33,511 nucleotides of DNA from a virus, in the IMG/VR virus record IMGVR_UViG_3300017987_000237, positions 1 to 33,511 of that record. The stretch is one strand, 5' to 3'. The number at the start of each line of letters is the position of its first letter. Position 1 is the stretch's first letter. Below the pieces are notes generated by a model. The model worked only from the letters and a program-made list of their open reading frames with translations. It did no database searches and was not told the origin of the DNA. Of the stretch, positions 1-9,600 are shown piece after piece. A program made the translations under genes and the position numbers.

Positions 1-3000
1 CCTCGGCGATCAGTCCGATGTGTTTGCCGGGGTGTAGCTCGTTGGTGATCTTCAGCTTCACTTCTCCGCAGTCCACGTCGTTCATTCCGCCCTTGTCGTT
101 CCTCCACGGCTTCTTCTTCACGATCTCGCGCTCGACCTTGCGGCTCCGGTACTGGACCGGGCGGAGCTGGAAGATGCGCTCCGTTTCCGGCATGTCCACG
201 ATCTTATCCTTGTACCTGCGGCTCGACGTGGAGCGGTACACCTGATACCCTGTGCTGTCGATATAGACGTTGGCCGCACTCGCCGTCGTGTTCGTTGAGA
301 TGGCCTGTGAGTGGAGGTCGAGAGCGTTGTCGATGAACAACCCTGCAACCCACGACCCGGTACTGTACGTTTCGAGCATAATGCGTGATGCAGAGGTGTT
401 TACATAGTCGGCCCTAATTCGCCAATCAGAGGAGTCCTGGTCACTCTCGTCGCCAAGCAATTGAATAATGCCATCACTTCCCTCACCACCCCTTACAGTA
501 AGGGTAGTGTCTGCACTACTCGTATTTTTAATAAAAACACCACTCCCATCATAAACATCCACAAATAGAGCGTAGCTTTGAGAGTGTGAAATTGTAGAAC
601 CACCATACGCGATATTAAGACCACCATCGCTATGTAGGCACATCACCTCTGAGGGAGTAGCTGTGTTGTGGCTCACACAGAACGCGAGGCCATGGCTCGT
701 GTTGTAGGTGCTCAGATTGATGTCATATATGGCCGCAGTGACCCCCGGAAGGTCGCCACTCGTCTCTGTGCTATACCACTCCACACCGCCACGGAACTCA
801 CCAACCGTTGCAGTGCCAGACCCATAGTCGCTCACCGTGTCATAGAGGCGGACGGTCGGGAGCAGTTCTGTGCCGTCTTGCGGGTTGTCCTTGATTCCGC
901 CAGTCCCTCGCACCTCGACACGGTTGCGATTGTCTGTTGCGTCAGACTCAAGGTGGACGAGATACCCGTGGTAATTGGTATCCTCATACATCCCGAGAAT
1001 CGAACCCATCGAGTCGCCGGCAACGAAGCGCCACTTCGTGGTCCCCGCAAGTTTGAAGTAGATCTGTGCCTCGCCCACACCCCCTGCGTCAAGATTTAGG
1101 TTGGCATCACCATCGCCCGAGTCGTTGTTGTCGATCACGATCTCAGCCTGCGTGCCGTTGTCCTGCATCCGGAAGGTGGTGTCACCATCTACAACGGTGA
1201 GGTCGCCCGTCAGCGTCAGCGTACCGCTGTCTGGTGTGACCGCGTCGTGTGTGAGAGTCTCTGCCTGGTGGTTGTGGGCTTCCGCATGATGGGCGTCTGA
1301 GTATGCCGCGTGGGATTGGTACAGCGACCAGTGAGCGCCAACGTCTACTCCGTCAACGGAGCCGCCGACAATGATGTTCCCGGTCACGTATGCGTGACCG
1401 CTCTGGTCGACCTGAAACATGGCGCTCGGCCCTGACGGCTCCCAGACCGTGAACCGACCGTTGCTCCCGTCCAGGCCCACATAGATGTTCTGTCCCTGGG
1501 TTGCGAACTCCATGGCGATGTCGTAGGCAACGCCGTTCCCCTGTACCACCTTGAGGGCGGAGTATCTGTTCGTGGTGTCTCCGGCTTCGACTGACAGCAC
1601 AGTCGCTTCGCCCACGTCGGTGAACGATCCGATCCCGACCACGTTCAGGTCGCCAGTGATCAGCAGGTCGCCGCTGTCCGGGGTGATGCCGTCTGCTTCC
1701 AGTGTTTCCGCGTTGTGCACGTGGGCATTATAGGCGGCGACATGAGCGTCGTAGCCCGTCTTGAACGCGGCAACGTCCACACCGTCAACCGTCCCGGACA
1801 CCGTGATGTTGCCAGTGACGCCAAGCGCCTGAGTGTTCACGTCTCCGGCGAAGGTGGCCGACAGGTCGTAAGCCAGTTCGAGCGTCTGAGTCATCGCCGC
1901 CGTGACTGTTCCCGAGTCGTGCACGAAGAAAACCATGCCGACCTGATCTGTGTCCGCTGAACCCTGCTTCGTCACGATTGCACAACGGATCCAGTCGCTT
2001 CCCGGAGCTCCGAACGCAAGCGACGGGCCGTAGTTCCCTGACCCCGCTCCTGCCGAGTTGTCAAGCAGAACGAGGGTGTTTTTGAGGTGGTCCGCATATC
2101 CTGATGCCCACGCCGTGTTACTGTCCAGCAGGCAACCGCTTGTCCCGGTTACTTTCAGAGGGCGGTCGGGGGCCGTGCCGATTCCCACTTGCACAAACTG
2201 CACAGTGGCGGTTGTGTCAACGTCCTGATCCATCCCGTCGATGTAGCCCCATGTCGTCGCGTCCAGATCCGCGAGATAGCCCCACTGTGTCGCGGTTGGT
2301 GTGACCCCGCCCACGGTCAGGTCTGCACTCACGGTCACGTCGTTAAAGGTCACATCACTGGTGGTCGTCAGCCCTTGGTCGAGCGCTCCAAGGTATACCC
2401 ACTGAGCGGAGCCGATGGTAGTGCCGTGCATGATGAGTGAGCCGGTGCCTGGGCTGATCCACATGTTGCTACCGTTGTGGTAGATGTAGCCACCGGACGG
2501 ATCCCATGCGATATAGTTACCGTCGTCCATGAACAGGTCCACGGACATGTTCAGTGCGTAGTCGCCGTATCCGTCGGCCGTGAACCACAAGCCGATGTCC
2601 GTCCCGTCCGGGCTGATGTACTCCGACCCGAGGTCAATATTTCCCGACACCTCGAGGCCATCGAACGTCGGAGTGGCCGTCGTGGCCACGCTCTGGTTCA
2701 TCGCCGACGCGTACCCATGCTGTGTGGCGGTCAGATGGTAATACTGGTTGGTGGTGCCGCCCTGCTTCGAGGTTGTGTCATTGTGCGCGACCGTCACCGG
2801 GCCAGTGATGTTGTTCGCGTGTACCTCGTCGAGATACGCCTTGCCGTCTGCCGTGATGTAATACTCACTACCCTTGATAACGATTCGTCGAGACACGCCG
2901 CCTTGCTCGTTCGCGCTGTTGATGTCCGCCGGGTGTTCCTCTGACCGACGATGCTGGTTCTCAAGCACGGTCACGCGCTCCGACAACTCTACGAATGCTT

Positions 3001-3022
3001 TCTGCAACGTAAAGGATGGCAT
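1..3022 (-). CDS. Tail fibre/host-specificity protein with C-terminal peptidase S74 chaperone domain (partial, runs off left edge)
   Basis: The reading frame starts at ATG 3022, three bases after the upstream Tal-like gene stops, and stays open for 1007 codons to the window edge. The N-terminus has a short heptad-like stretch. It is followed by many Gly/Asp/Thr-rich beta repeats of the type found in trimeric fibres (GDLNVVG, TGNITVSGTVDGVDV). At about residue 925 the sequence TSSRRYKDKI appears, then RPVQYRS and, at the very edge, KHIGLIAE. These are the start and core signatures of the peptidase S74 intramolecular chaperone, which helps trimerise fibres and then cleaves itself off at a serine. 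The catalytic region is only partly in view. Role inferred: distal adhesin that contacts the host surface. Two internal repeats carry His-x-His motifs. Confidence 0.85.
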   Translation of the reverse strand, partial: MPSFTLQKAFVELSERVTVLENQHRRSEEHPADINSANEQGGVSRRIVIKGSEYYITADGKAYLDEVHANNITGPVTVAHNDTTSKQGGTTNQYYHLTATQHGYASAMNQSVATTATPTFDGLEVSGNIDLGSEYISPDGTDIGLWFTADGYGDYALNMSVDLFMDDGNYIAWDPSGGYIYHNGSNMWISPGTGSLIMHGTTIGSAQWVYLGALDQGLTTTSDVTFNDVTVSADLTVGGVTPTATQWGYLADLDATTWGYIDGMDQDVDTTATVQFVQVGIGTAPDRPLKVTGTSGCLLDSNTAWASGYADHLKNTLVLLDNSAGAGSGNYGPSLAFGAPGSDWIRCAIVTKQGSADTDQVGMVFFVHDSGTVTAAMTQTLELAYDLSATFAGDVNTQALGVTGNITVSGTVDGVDVAAFKTGYDAHVAAYNAHVHNAETLEADGITPDSGDLLITGDLNVVGIGSFTDVGEATVLSVEAGDTTNRYSALKVVQGNGVAYDIAMEFATQGQNIYVGLDGSNGRFTVWEPSGPSAMFQVDQSGHAYVTGNIIVGGSVDGVDVGAHWSLYQSHAAYSDAHHAEAHNHQAETLTHDAVTPDSGTLTLTGDLTVVDGDTTFRMQDNGTQAEIVIDNNDSGDGDANLNLDAGGVGEAQIYFKLAGTTKWRFVAGDSMGSILGMYEDTNYHGYLVHLESDATDNRNRVEVRGTGGIKDNPQDGTELLPTVRLYDTVSDYGSGTATVGEFRGGVEWYSTETSGDLPGVTAAIYDINLSTYNTSHGLAFCVSHNTATPSEVMCLHSDGGLNIAYGGSTISHSQSYALFVDVYDGSGVFIKNTSSADTTLTVRGGEGSDGIIQLLGDESDQDSSDWRIRADYVNTSASRIMLETYSTGSWVAGLFIDNALDLHSQAISTNTTASAANVYIDSTGYQVYRSTSSRRYKDKIVDMPETERIFQLRPVQYRSRKVEREIVKKKPWRNDKGGMNDVDCGEVKLKITNELHPGKHIGLIAE
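1198..1389 (-). repeat. Fibre repeat unit B, His-rich copy with HNH
   Basis: Second copy of the module described for unit A: TGNIIVGGSVDGVDV, then a linker with HHAEAHNH, then ETLTHDAVTPDSG and LTGDLTVV. The linker is longer and more His-rich than in unit A. In trimeric fibres such as T4 gp37, HxH motifs coordinate iron in the three-fold axis. A similar role here is inference. Confidence 0.6.
1646..1819 (-). repeat. Fibre repeat unit A with His-x-His motif
   Basis: Encodes a TGN(I)TVSGTVDGVDV start, a His-containing linker with HVH, and an ETL..D.(I/V)TPDSG.L.(I/T)TGDL end. The same order recurs in unit B about 430 bases further along the gene, so the fibre contains an internal duplication. 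Boundaries are approximate. Confidence 0.6.
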
Positions 3023-3024
3023 GG

Positions 3025-4794
3025 TTAGTCCTCGATGTTCGATACCGTGTGTGTTGTGCGTTCGGGACGGAACACGTCGTACCTGACGCCCCGCACTCTG
3101 AGCGATACTTTGTCTATGCCGAGTTCGTCGTCCTGAACCTCAACCGTGTCCCCGAGAGAGATTTCGTCGTCTGCGTACCGCTCAGGGTCGACCCGGTAGA
3201 GGTCGTGGAATGACACCTGATACTCAACCTGTGGATCCTTGACGAGCTGCAGAGCGTCATAAGTAACGTCCCACAGTGATTTGCGAGAGTCGTTCGCGGT
3301 GAACCCGTAGCTCAGAACACCTTCGGTGATTTGAACGGCGTCCACGTAGAACGTAGCTGCTCCCCCGTCCGCGAGCACCTTGATAGTCAGCGTTGCGCCG
3401 GCTGATAGTTCCTGAATCTCGTACCTGCTCCAGCCAGTATCAGACTTGCTTGACTCCCATGTGCTTGTGCCATCCGAGAGCTGCAGCTTGACGGTACCCG
3501 ACGAAACGTACACCCACGCGATAGCCGTGTAGTATCGCCCGGATGTTGCGGAAACCTGCTGACTGACTCCCTGTGCATCGCCACTTGCAGTGACCTTCTG
3601 ACTCGACGCTCCGTAGTTCACGTAGTCGGCAGTGGTCTCCTCGGCGACGGTAGGTGCTCCCTCCTTCGTCCAGTTGCCGCACAGCCCGGCTGCATAGGTA
3701 CCGTCGAGGGCAGGGGTCTCAACCAGATTGAGAGCCTCGAAGTAACGGGCGTCCCTGTGTACTCCTTCCACCGTTCCGTATGACGAGATCGAAGAACCTG
3801 CTCTGATGTAGGCGACTTCGTTGTCGCTCGCATCCGTGATAACGAATTTGTCGCCCTGAGAGACGCTCAGGCTATCGTCAATGGTGAGCGTGTCGCCGGC
3901 CGGCGTGGTAGAGTCGCCCTTTGCAGAATCGGTGATCGTGAAGCTGTTCCCTGCCTCGCTTCCGGTGATGAACTTCACCTTGTAGGTATTCCACGAGTCG
4001 TCTTCTGCGACAACCTTGAACCCCTCCTGATACCCGCCGGCCTCCCGGCCGACAGTGAGAACGCCTGTGCCGGAGTCGTAGCCGTAGACGATATGCCGAG
4101 CACCGGCAATGGTGAGTACCGGGGAGCCGCCGCCGATTCCATACATCTTGTTGACGACGTTGCGTGAATACCGCGTATGCTGCATTGATTTCGCGTTCCT
4201 GTCAGACCGTACCAGCACGTTGTTCGACGACCCGAGAGAAGAACGCAGCTCGATTGTACCGGCTGCTTCGTCGACATCGTACTCGGCGCCGGCCGCCTCA
4301 CATATCCGCTGGAGACCACTCATCACGGTTTCGTACTCCACCGTCAGATTGCTCATTCCGTTGAGCCCGGTAGTGCCCCCGCTTGACCAGTTCGTAGAGT
4401 AGGCTAGGAGCGCCGTGAGCGCATCGGAAGGCTCATAGTTGTAGAGAGATAGCCGCCCGTCAATTATCTCGCTGTTGAGGTCGAGAAGGGCCACGTGCTC
4501 GCCGTGTGCGGTGTAGACCGGAACCCCACCCTTCCGGGCCTTCACGAGACGGGAAATGCGGAACGTATCGTAGGTGCCGTCGATCCAGATGATACGCATT
4601 CGCCCGTCCTGCTCGATAAGCGACGATTTGTCCTCCCGGTCGTCGGTCTGGGGGACGGGGTAGGTGAGCACCATTGACCACTCGCTATTGACCTGACGGC
4701 TGACCGTAGCTTCGCACTCGTATTCGTCGAGGAGCCCGGTCGCGTCACCCGTCCGCGAGAACAGCTGGATAGTAGGCTTTGCGCGTGTGCTCAC
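3025..4794 (-). CDS. Tail-associated protein (Tal-like baseplate hub) with inserted carbohydrate-binding-like module
   Basis: 589 aa, GTG start overlapping the Dit stop codon (GTGA). The N-terminal ~200 residues (IQLFSRTG, then AHGEHVALLDLNSEI) resemble the gp27/gp44-like ring domain that opens Tal proteins of siphophages. It forms the trimer that closes the tail tube below Dit. The C-terminal ~80 residues (ISLGDTVEVQDDELGI) resemble the end of the same fold. Between them is an insert of roughly 150 residues rich in Tyr, Trp and Thr that looks like a jelly-roll carbohydrate-binding module (YYTAIAWVYVSSG, TFYVDAVQITEG). I see no lytic enzyme domain, unlike many Tal proteins. Its place after Dit and before the fibre supports the call. 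Confidence 0.7.
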   Translation of the reverse strand: MSTRAKPTIQLFSRTGDATGLLDEYECEATVSRQVNSEWSMVLTYPVPQTDDREDKSSLIEQDGRMRIIWIDGTYDTFRISRLVKARKGGVPVYTAHGEHVALLDLNSEIIDGRLSLYNYEPSDALTALLAYSTNWSSGGTTGLNGMSNLTVEYETVMSGLQRICEAAGAEYDVDEAAGTIELRSSLGSSNNVLVRSDRNAKSMQHTRYSRNVVNKMYGIGGGSPVLTIAGARHIVYGYDSGTGVLTVGREAGGYQEGFKVVAEDDSWNTYKVKFITGSEAGNSFTITDSAKGDSTTPAGDTLTIDDSLSVSQGDKFVITDASDNEVAYIRAGSSISSYGTVEGVHRDARYFEALNLVETPALDGTYAAGLCGNWTKEGAPTVAEETTADYVNYGASSQKVTASGDAQGVSQQVSATSGRYYTAIAWVYVSSGTVKLQLSDGTSTWESSKSDTGWSRYEIQELSAGATLTIKVLADGGAATFYVDAVQITEGVLSYGFTANDSRKSLWDVTYDALQLVKDPQVEYQVSFHDLYRVDPERYADDEISLGDTVEVQDDELGIDKVSLRVRGVRYDVFRPERTTHTVSNIED

Positions 4795-6641
4795 AGATAC
4801 CGCTCCCTATAGCTGATGATGGCCTTGAGGAATCCTGCGCTCGTACCTCCTGCCGCTGTCCCTGCACCAAACCGCGTATCCATGAGACGCAGGCAGTTGT
4901 TGCTCGGGGTGAGCATGAGGCGGTCGGTGTCCACGTTCCCCATGTCGTTTTCCGTCGTGTTTTCCGACCAGTCGTGCAGCTTGGCAGTGAGGCGGTCGAA
5001 GTCGAGCAACAGTCTGTCCCCCTCTTCCAGTGTCCCGGTGTACTCGCACTTCTTGACGTTGATAGGCACGAAGCTGTTGTACTCCGAGTCGACAACGGTT
5101 TCTTCTTCAACCATGATGTTCTTCACCAGAATAATGCCGCCACACGTCGCCGCCTGACCGAACCGGAAGCACATGAGCTGTGCTGCCTTCGGTGCTGTTA
5201 CCTTCTCCTGATGTGTCGCCCAAGCGGTCGTTGTCCCGGTGAACGATACCGCCAGCTCCGTATTGAGCGGCAGGTATTCATTCTCACCGAACGACGCAAA
5301 CCCGGTGGTGAGCTGACCCGTTCCAGTGTACTCAATGCACAAGTAGTCGAACGACACCTTGTATATCTTGCCGCCTGTCACGAAGAATTTGCGCCCGTAG
5401 TGAGTGGCGCTACCGCCTGTCGGAACGCTGAACGCAAAACACCTGTCAGCCCCTCCGAGTGGGTCAGTCATGATTGACACGTTGGAGCTGGACGGGAACG
5501 CTACCGACACGTCTTCGCCGTTCTTGAACGAGTGGATATTGAGGCCGTTGTGCAACCACAGATCCGGGTTCTCCGGCTCGATATAGTCGTCGTTGCTTGG
5601 GTCGGTGATGTAGGGGAAGGGCCAGAAATCGTCGTCGTCGTACTCATCTTCGGTGATCTCGTAGATGGCACACCCGTCGATGTACATGACCGAATCCGTG
5701 CCGTCGTTCTCTATCTTGAACGCAATGGCACTGAGGCCCGACATATCCGATGGCCCGACTTTCTTGAAAGCATACGCGATGGTGACGCCGCTCTCTCGCG
5801 TGAAGTTGGCTTCGAGGTTGCTCGCCCCGGTCATGTCGACAACCAGCTTCGCCTTGTCGCTGGTAGCATCCCGGCAGAACCCACAGAAGACGTACCACTT
5901 GGCTGTGTCGATTTCGGATGTCACGTCAATCTTGGCTGAGAACGTCCCGCCGGCTGTTCGGTTGACAGCGACAGCGTTGGTTCCGTACAACTCCTTCGAG
6001 GTGTTGTCTGCCCCGGTCGCATTCGCATACGTCCACAGTGTGTTGTCCTCGTTCGCGTCGCCTGCCTTGGCTTCCAGAATGTTCGGGAGCACCCTCGGCC
6101 ACAGAGTGATGTGGAGCGGTGTAGGCACGTTCCCGGCGTAGTCGATGAGCTTGTTCTGCAGGACACTCAGCGTGACAGTCTCCGTGGTGGTCGTCGTCTT
6201 CTGAGCGTATGGCACGACACATCGAAGGCGGAGACGGAAATTCGCCAGCCGGGCGGTACTCCACTTCCGGTCAATGGTATTGACGCTTAGTTCACCCTGA
6301 TACTTGCATTCCCAATATCGGGTACTCTGGTTCTGGAAGATCACCTGAAACGATCGACCGTCGTCGCGGAGTCGAAGCCACTCTCGCAGCTCGTCGAGAT
6401 TGGACAACAGTTGGGCGTTTGTGTCGGCTATGATTGAGCCACTGAGCGTAATGCTCCGCGCCTCGTATCTGTCCGAGTAATCGTCGTCTCCATGCCGACC
6501 CGCTATCTCCACACGCCGGCGACGTGCACGCGGCATGGGGTTCTGAACGTCGAGCACCGACATACCAAATGTGTGCATGTCGGTTCCGTCGATTTCTACG
6601 GCGCTGGCGAATCCTGATAGAGCCTGTGGTGTGGTTGCCAT
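4791..6641 (-). CDS. Distal tail protein (Dit), enlarged, with two jelly-roll modules
   Basis: 616 aa. Residues 1-150 look like the Dit N-terminal core (ITLSGSI, LDELREWL, then RLRLRCVVPYAQ), which forms the hexameric ring under the tail tube. Residues ~515-616 look like the Dit C-terminal half (YTGTLEEGDRLLLD, ending AIISYRERYL). About 360 residues are inserted between them. They contain two beta-rich blocks: one ending MYIDGCAIYEI, and one running from ITDPSND through KVSFDYLCIEY to LVKNIMVEE. Their spacing and closing strands resemble carbohydrate-binding modules of so-called evolved Dit proteins. Ordinary Dit proteins are about 250 aa. The ATG has a GGGAG ribosome binding site. Likely role: tail-tip ring that also binds host cell-wall sugars. 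Confidence 0.75.
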   Translation of the reverse strand: MATTPQALSGFASAVEIDGTDMHTFGMSVLDVQNPMPRARRRRVEIAGRHGDDDYSDRYEARSITLSGSIIADTNAQLLSNLDELREWLRLRDDGRSFQVIFQNQSTRYWECKYQGELSVNTIDRKWSTARLANFRLRLRCVVPYAQKTTTTTETVTLSVLQNKLIDYAGNVPTPLHITLWPRVLPNILEAKAGDANEDNTLWTYANATGADNTSKELYGTNAVAVNRTAGGTFSAKIDVTSEIDTAKWYVFCGFCRDATSDKAKLVVDMTGASNLEANFTRESGVTIAYAFKKVGPSDMSGLSAIAFKIENDGTDSVMYIDGCAIYEITEDEYDDDDFWPFPYITDPSNDDYIEPENPDLWLHNGLNIHSFKNGEDVSVAFPSSSNVSIMTDPLGGADRCFAFSVPTGGSATHYGRKFFVTGGKIYKVSFDYLCIEYTGTGQLTTGFASFGENEYLPLNTELAVSFTGTTTAWATHQEKVTAPKAAQLMCFRFGQAATCGGIILVKNIMVEEETVVDSEYNSFVPINVKKCEYTGTLEEGDRLLLDFDRLTAKLHDWSENTTENDMGNVDTDRLMLTPSNNCLRLMDTRFGAGTAAGGTSAGFLKAIISYRERYL

Positions 6642-6643
6642 TT

Positions 6644-9600
6644 CTACACTCCCTTAGACCTGAAGTAGTCGACAAGAGCCTCCCCTGCAGCCGCCCCGAC
6701 CACTTCCGCAGATCCCGTCTCACCTGAGACGTTGATATTGAGATCCAGCTGCCCGGAGCCAATCGAAAGCGAAGCCATGACCTCGTTGATTTTGTCGAGC
6801 GGAATGACAGCCTCGGGGACTCCTCCCTCGCCAACCATCGCCATCGTCGGAGACGATATGATACCACCCTGCGCCAGTTGAGGGTAGCCGCCTGCATCGT
6901 TTGACGCACCGGCTGCTTGGATTGCTGCAATCTCCCCTTCTGTCATGCCCCACGTCAGACCCTCGGTGTTCGCAAAGTCGAGGTAGTCGAGGTTCCCTAT
7001 GCGGCCCGCGTACCAGTTCATCCATTTGGCTTTCCAGCTCGGGTGCATATTGTTCTCGCGCATGTACGCATCCAAAGCCAGACGAACGTCGCGCCATTTG
7101 TCGCGGTCACTCTCCGCTGCGTTGAACGCCGCTTCAACTGACGATATTGGATAGTCCCACTCATACCGTGTTTCTGGATCCCACCCCGCCGCGATGGCAC
7201 GGTTGTAGTAGGTCGCGTAGTCTTCGGCAGTCATTTCGTTTCGAAACTTCTTGACATATTTCATAAGCTCGACATCGAGCCACTCTCGTGAGTGCTGCCC
7301 CTGCTCCTGTTGTGCTTCGAGAGCCGCACGAGCCCCGGCGAAAGTCCGGGCCACATCGGGGTCAAGAGCACCGCTTAGGGTCTGCGTCAGAACAGTGTTG
7401 ATCTCGCCAAACTGACCGCCAAGGTCTGCAATCGTCCACGCAGCCGAACCGACGGCCATTGAATTACCGAACGTGCTATCTCCACCCGTTCCTTGGCCTG
7501 TTACCAACTTCCAGAAATCCATTCCCTCATTTGCCACGTTTGAACCGCCGAGAGCCATCCTCAACGACTGCCAGATGTTGTATCCACGGTCACCCAACGC
7601 CTGAGCCGCAGAGCTGCTTGACCCCGCTGCGACAGCGGCCGATATTTCCTCCTGAGACGCTCCCATAATGTTGACGAGATCCGCAACCTGCAGCTGACCG
7701 GCACCACTCAACCCTGTGCTTCTTAGGGCGTCCTGCATGCCTTGTACCGTTTCGCCTTGGAGACCAACTAGTTCGTCGGGGGTCTTTCCGACAAACTCTT
7801 CCTCACCGAGTAGGCGTGCAAATCGTCTCGCCGCGTCGCCGGCTTCTTCCGCAAGCTCTTTCTGTCTCTTCACCGCGTCGTCCAGAGACGAGTTCTCGCC
7901 GAAGGCGTCGTCAACGTAGCTCCACAGCGTGTCGAAGATCCAGTCGAAGTAGCTGCCGATTCCTTCGCCGCTCATGAGCGACGTGAGGAGATTGCCAATG
8001 CCCTCTATGGCTTCGGCCCCCTGCTGTCCTAGCTCTTCCCAATCGTCAGTCAGCACACCGATCCCGTCTGACATCGACTCAACCAAATCGCCTATGGCGT
8101 ACTCACCATCCTCAGTCGCCTGATACCACACATTGACCATTCTTTCGGCGGCAAGATTGAACTCGGTCGTCTCTACTTTCGCCTTGAGAATCAGACCAAC
8201 TTCCTTGCTGACGGCGGTTGTCCACTCGTTCTTGATGTTGATCGACGCGGCCTTGTACCGATCCTCGATAGCCTTTACTTCCTCCTCGTTTTCGTCAGCC
8301 ATTTCGAGGGCATGGTCGCGCTCTGTTTTCAATAGAGACAGCTTGAATTCGTACTCGGCCCGGGCCATTTCCTTGCGCGTTTCCGACGCCTTAATAGCAG
8401 CGACAAGCCGCTGGTTGGCGCTGATATTTTCCGATTTTGCTACCTTGTCGTATGCTTCTACTCGTTCCTTGAGTGTGGCTTTCCTGAGTGAGTGAATGTC
8501 GGTGATTGTGTCTTTTTCCAGATCGTAGATCCGCTTAGTGCGGCGCTCCTCTTCGCGTGCGGCTTCCTTCTCTTCGCGCCGGCGCTGTTTCGCCAGTTCC
8601 TTGCGACGTTCCTCGTCCTCGGCCGCTTTCTTGATGTCACGCTCCGCAGCTGCCGCTCGTTCCTTTTGACGTTTGGCCTCTTCCTCCTCCGCTGCTGCGT
8701 CCTCGGCTTTCTTCTTCCGACGATTATCTTCGGTGTTCACGAGATCGTGAAGCACTACCAGCCGCTTGTTGATGGCGTTGATATTGATGGATGCAAGCTC
8801 GCGCTCTGCCTCGGAACCCTCCTTGAGTACACGCAGGTACTCCTTGCGCTTGGCCGTCAGCTCCTCGATCCATTTCGTGGCCTGACCGTAGCTCGCATCG
8901 GCGTCGGTCATGCGCCGCCGGCCGGGTGTCTCGTTCTCCAGTCTCTCCATCCAGTAACCGACATTCTCGAATGCATCGAGTACCGCAGTGAGCGGCTTGA
9001 GGATCATGGTATTGGCGATCGCCATGCCGGTAGTCGAGAACCACTGCCCAACCCGAGACCACCGCACCTGCAGGTCTTGTGCCATCTTGGCTGCAGCCTC
9101 GTCGGCCGCGCCTACCTTGTCCTCCATTTCCTCCATGATGTCGGCGAACTTAGACGCTCCGTTCCCGGTGAGCACCAGAGCCCCGGTGAGAGCACGCACA
9201 TTCGGGAACAGCTTGGCGAGAGCCTCCTCACTTCCGCCGGTCTTAACACGCAGCTCCTCCATGTATTCGGTGAAGCTGCCGGCCGCGGCAATACCCTTGC
9301 TTCCGAGTTCAATGTTGAGTGCTGCCGCGACTTCCTGAGCCTCTTTGGTGGGCTTCACCAGATTGGCAAACATGGCCCGTAGGGAGGTGCCAGCGACAGC
9401 CGCGTCCATACCAGTGAGGGTGAGGGTAGCCAACGCACCATTCATCTCATCGAAGGTCGCGCCGACCGCAGCCGCCATTGGGGCAACCTTACCGATAACC
9501 GGGCTGAGGTCGTCCATGGTGAGAACACCGCGCTTGATAGCGACGAAGAGGCTGTCCGTGATTTCCTTGAGTTGGCCCGACTCATACCCGAATGCGTTGT

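Noticed and set aside
4779-5477. Long plus-strand open frame of 232 codons
   Set aside because: It is the shadow of the Dit gene: it lacks a ribosome binding site and its product is Cys/Arg-rich low-complexity text.
8492-9382. Plus-strand open frame of 296 codons
   Set aside because: It lies antisense within the tape measure coiled-coil region, where codon bias opens the opposite frame. Leu/Gly/Arg-rich, no ribosome binding site, no family match.
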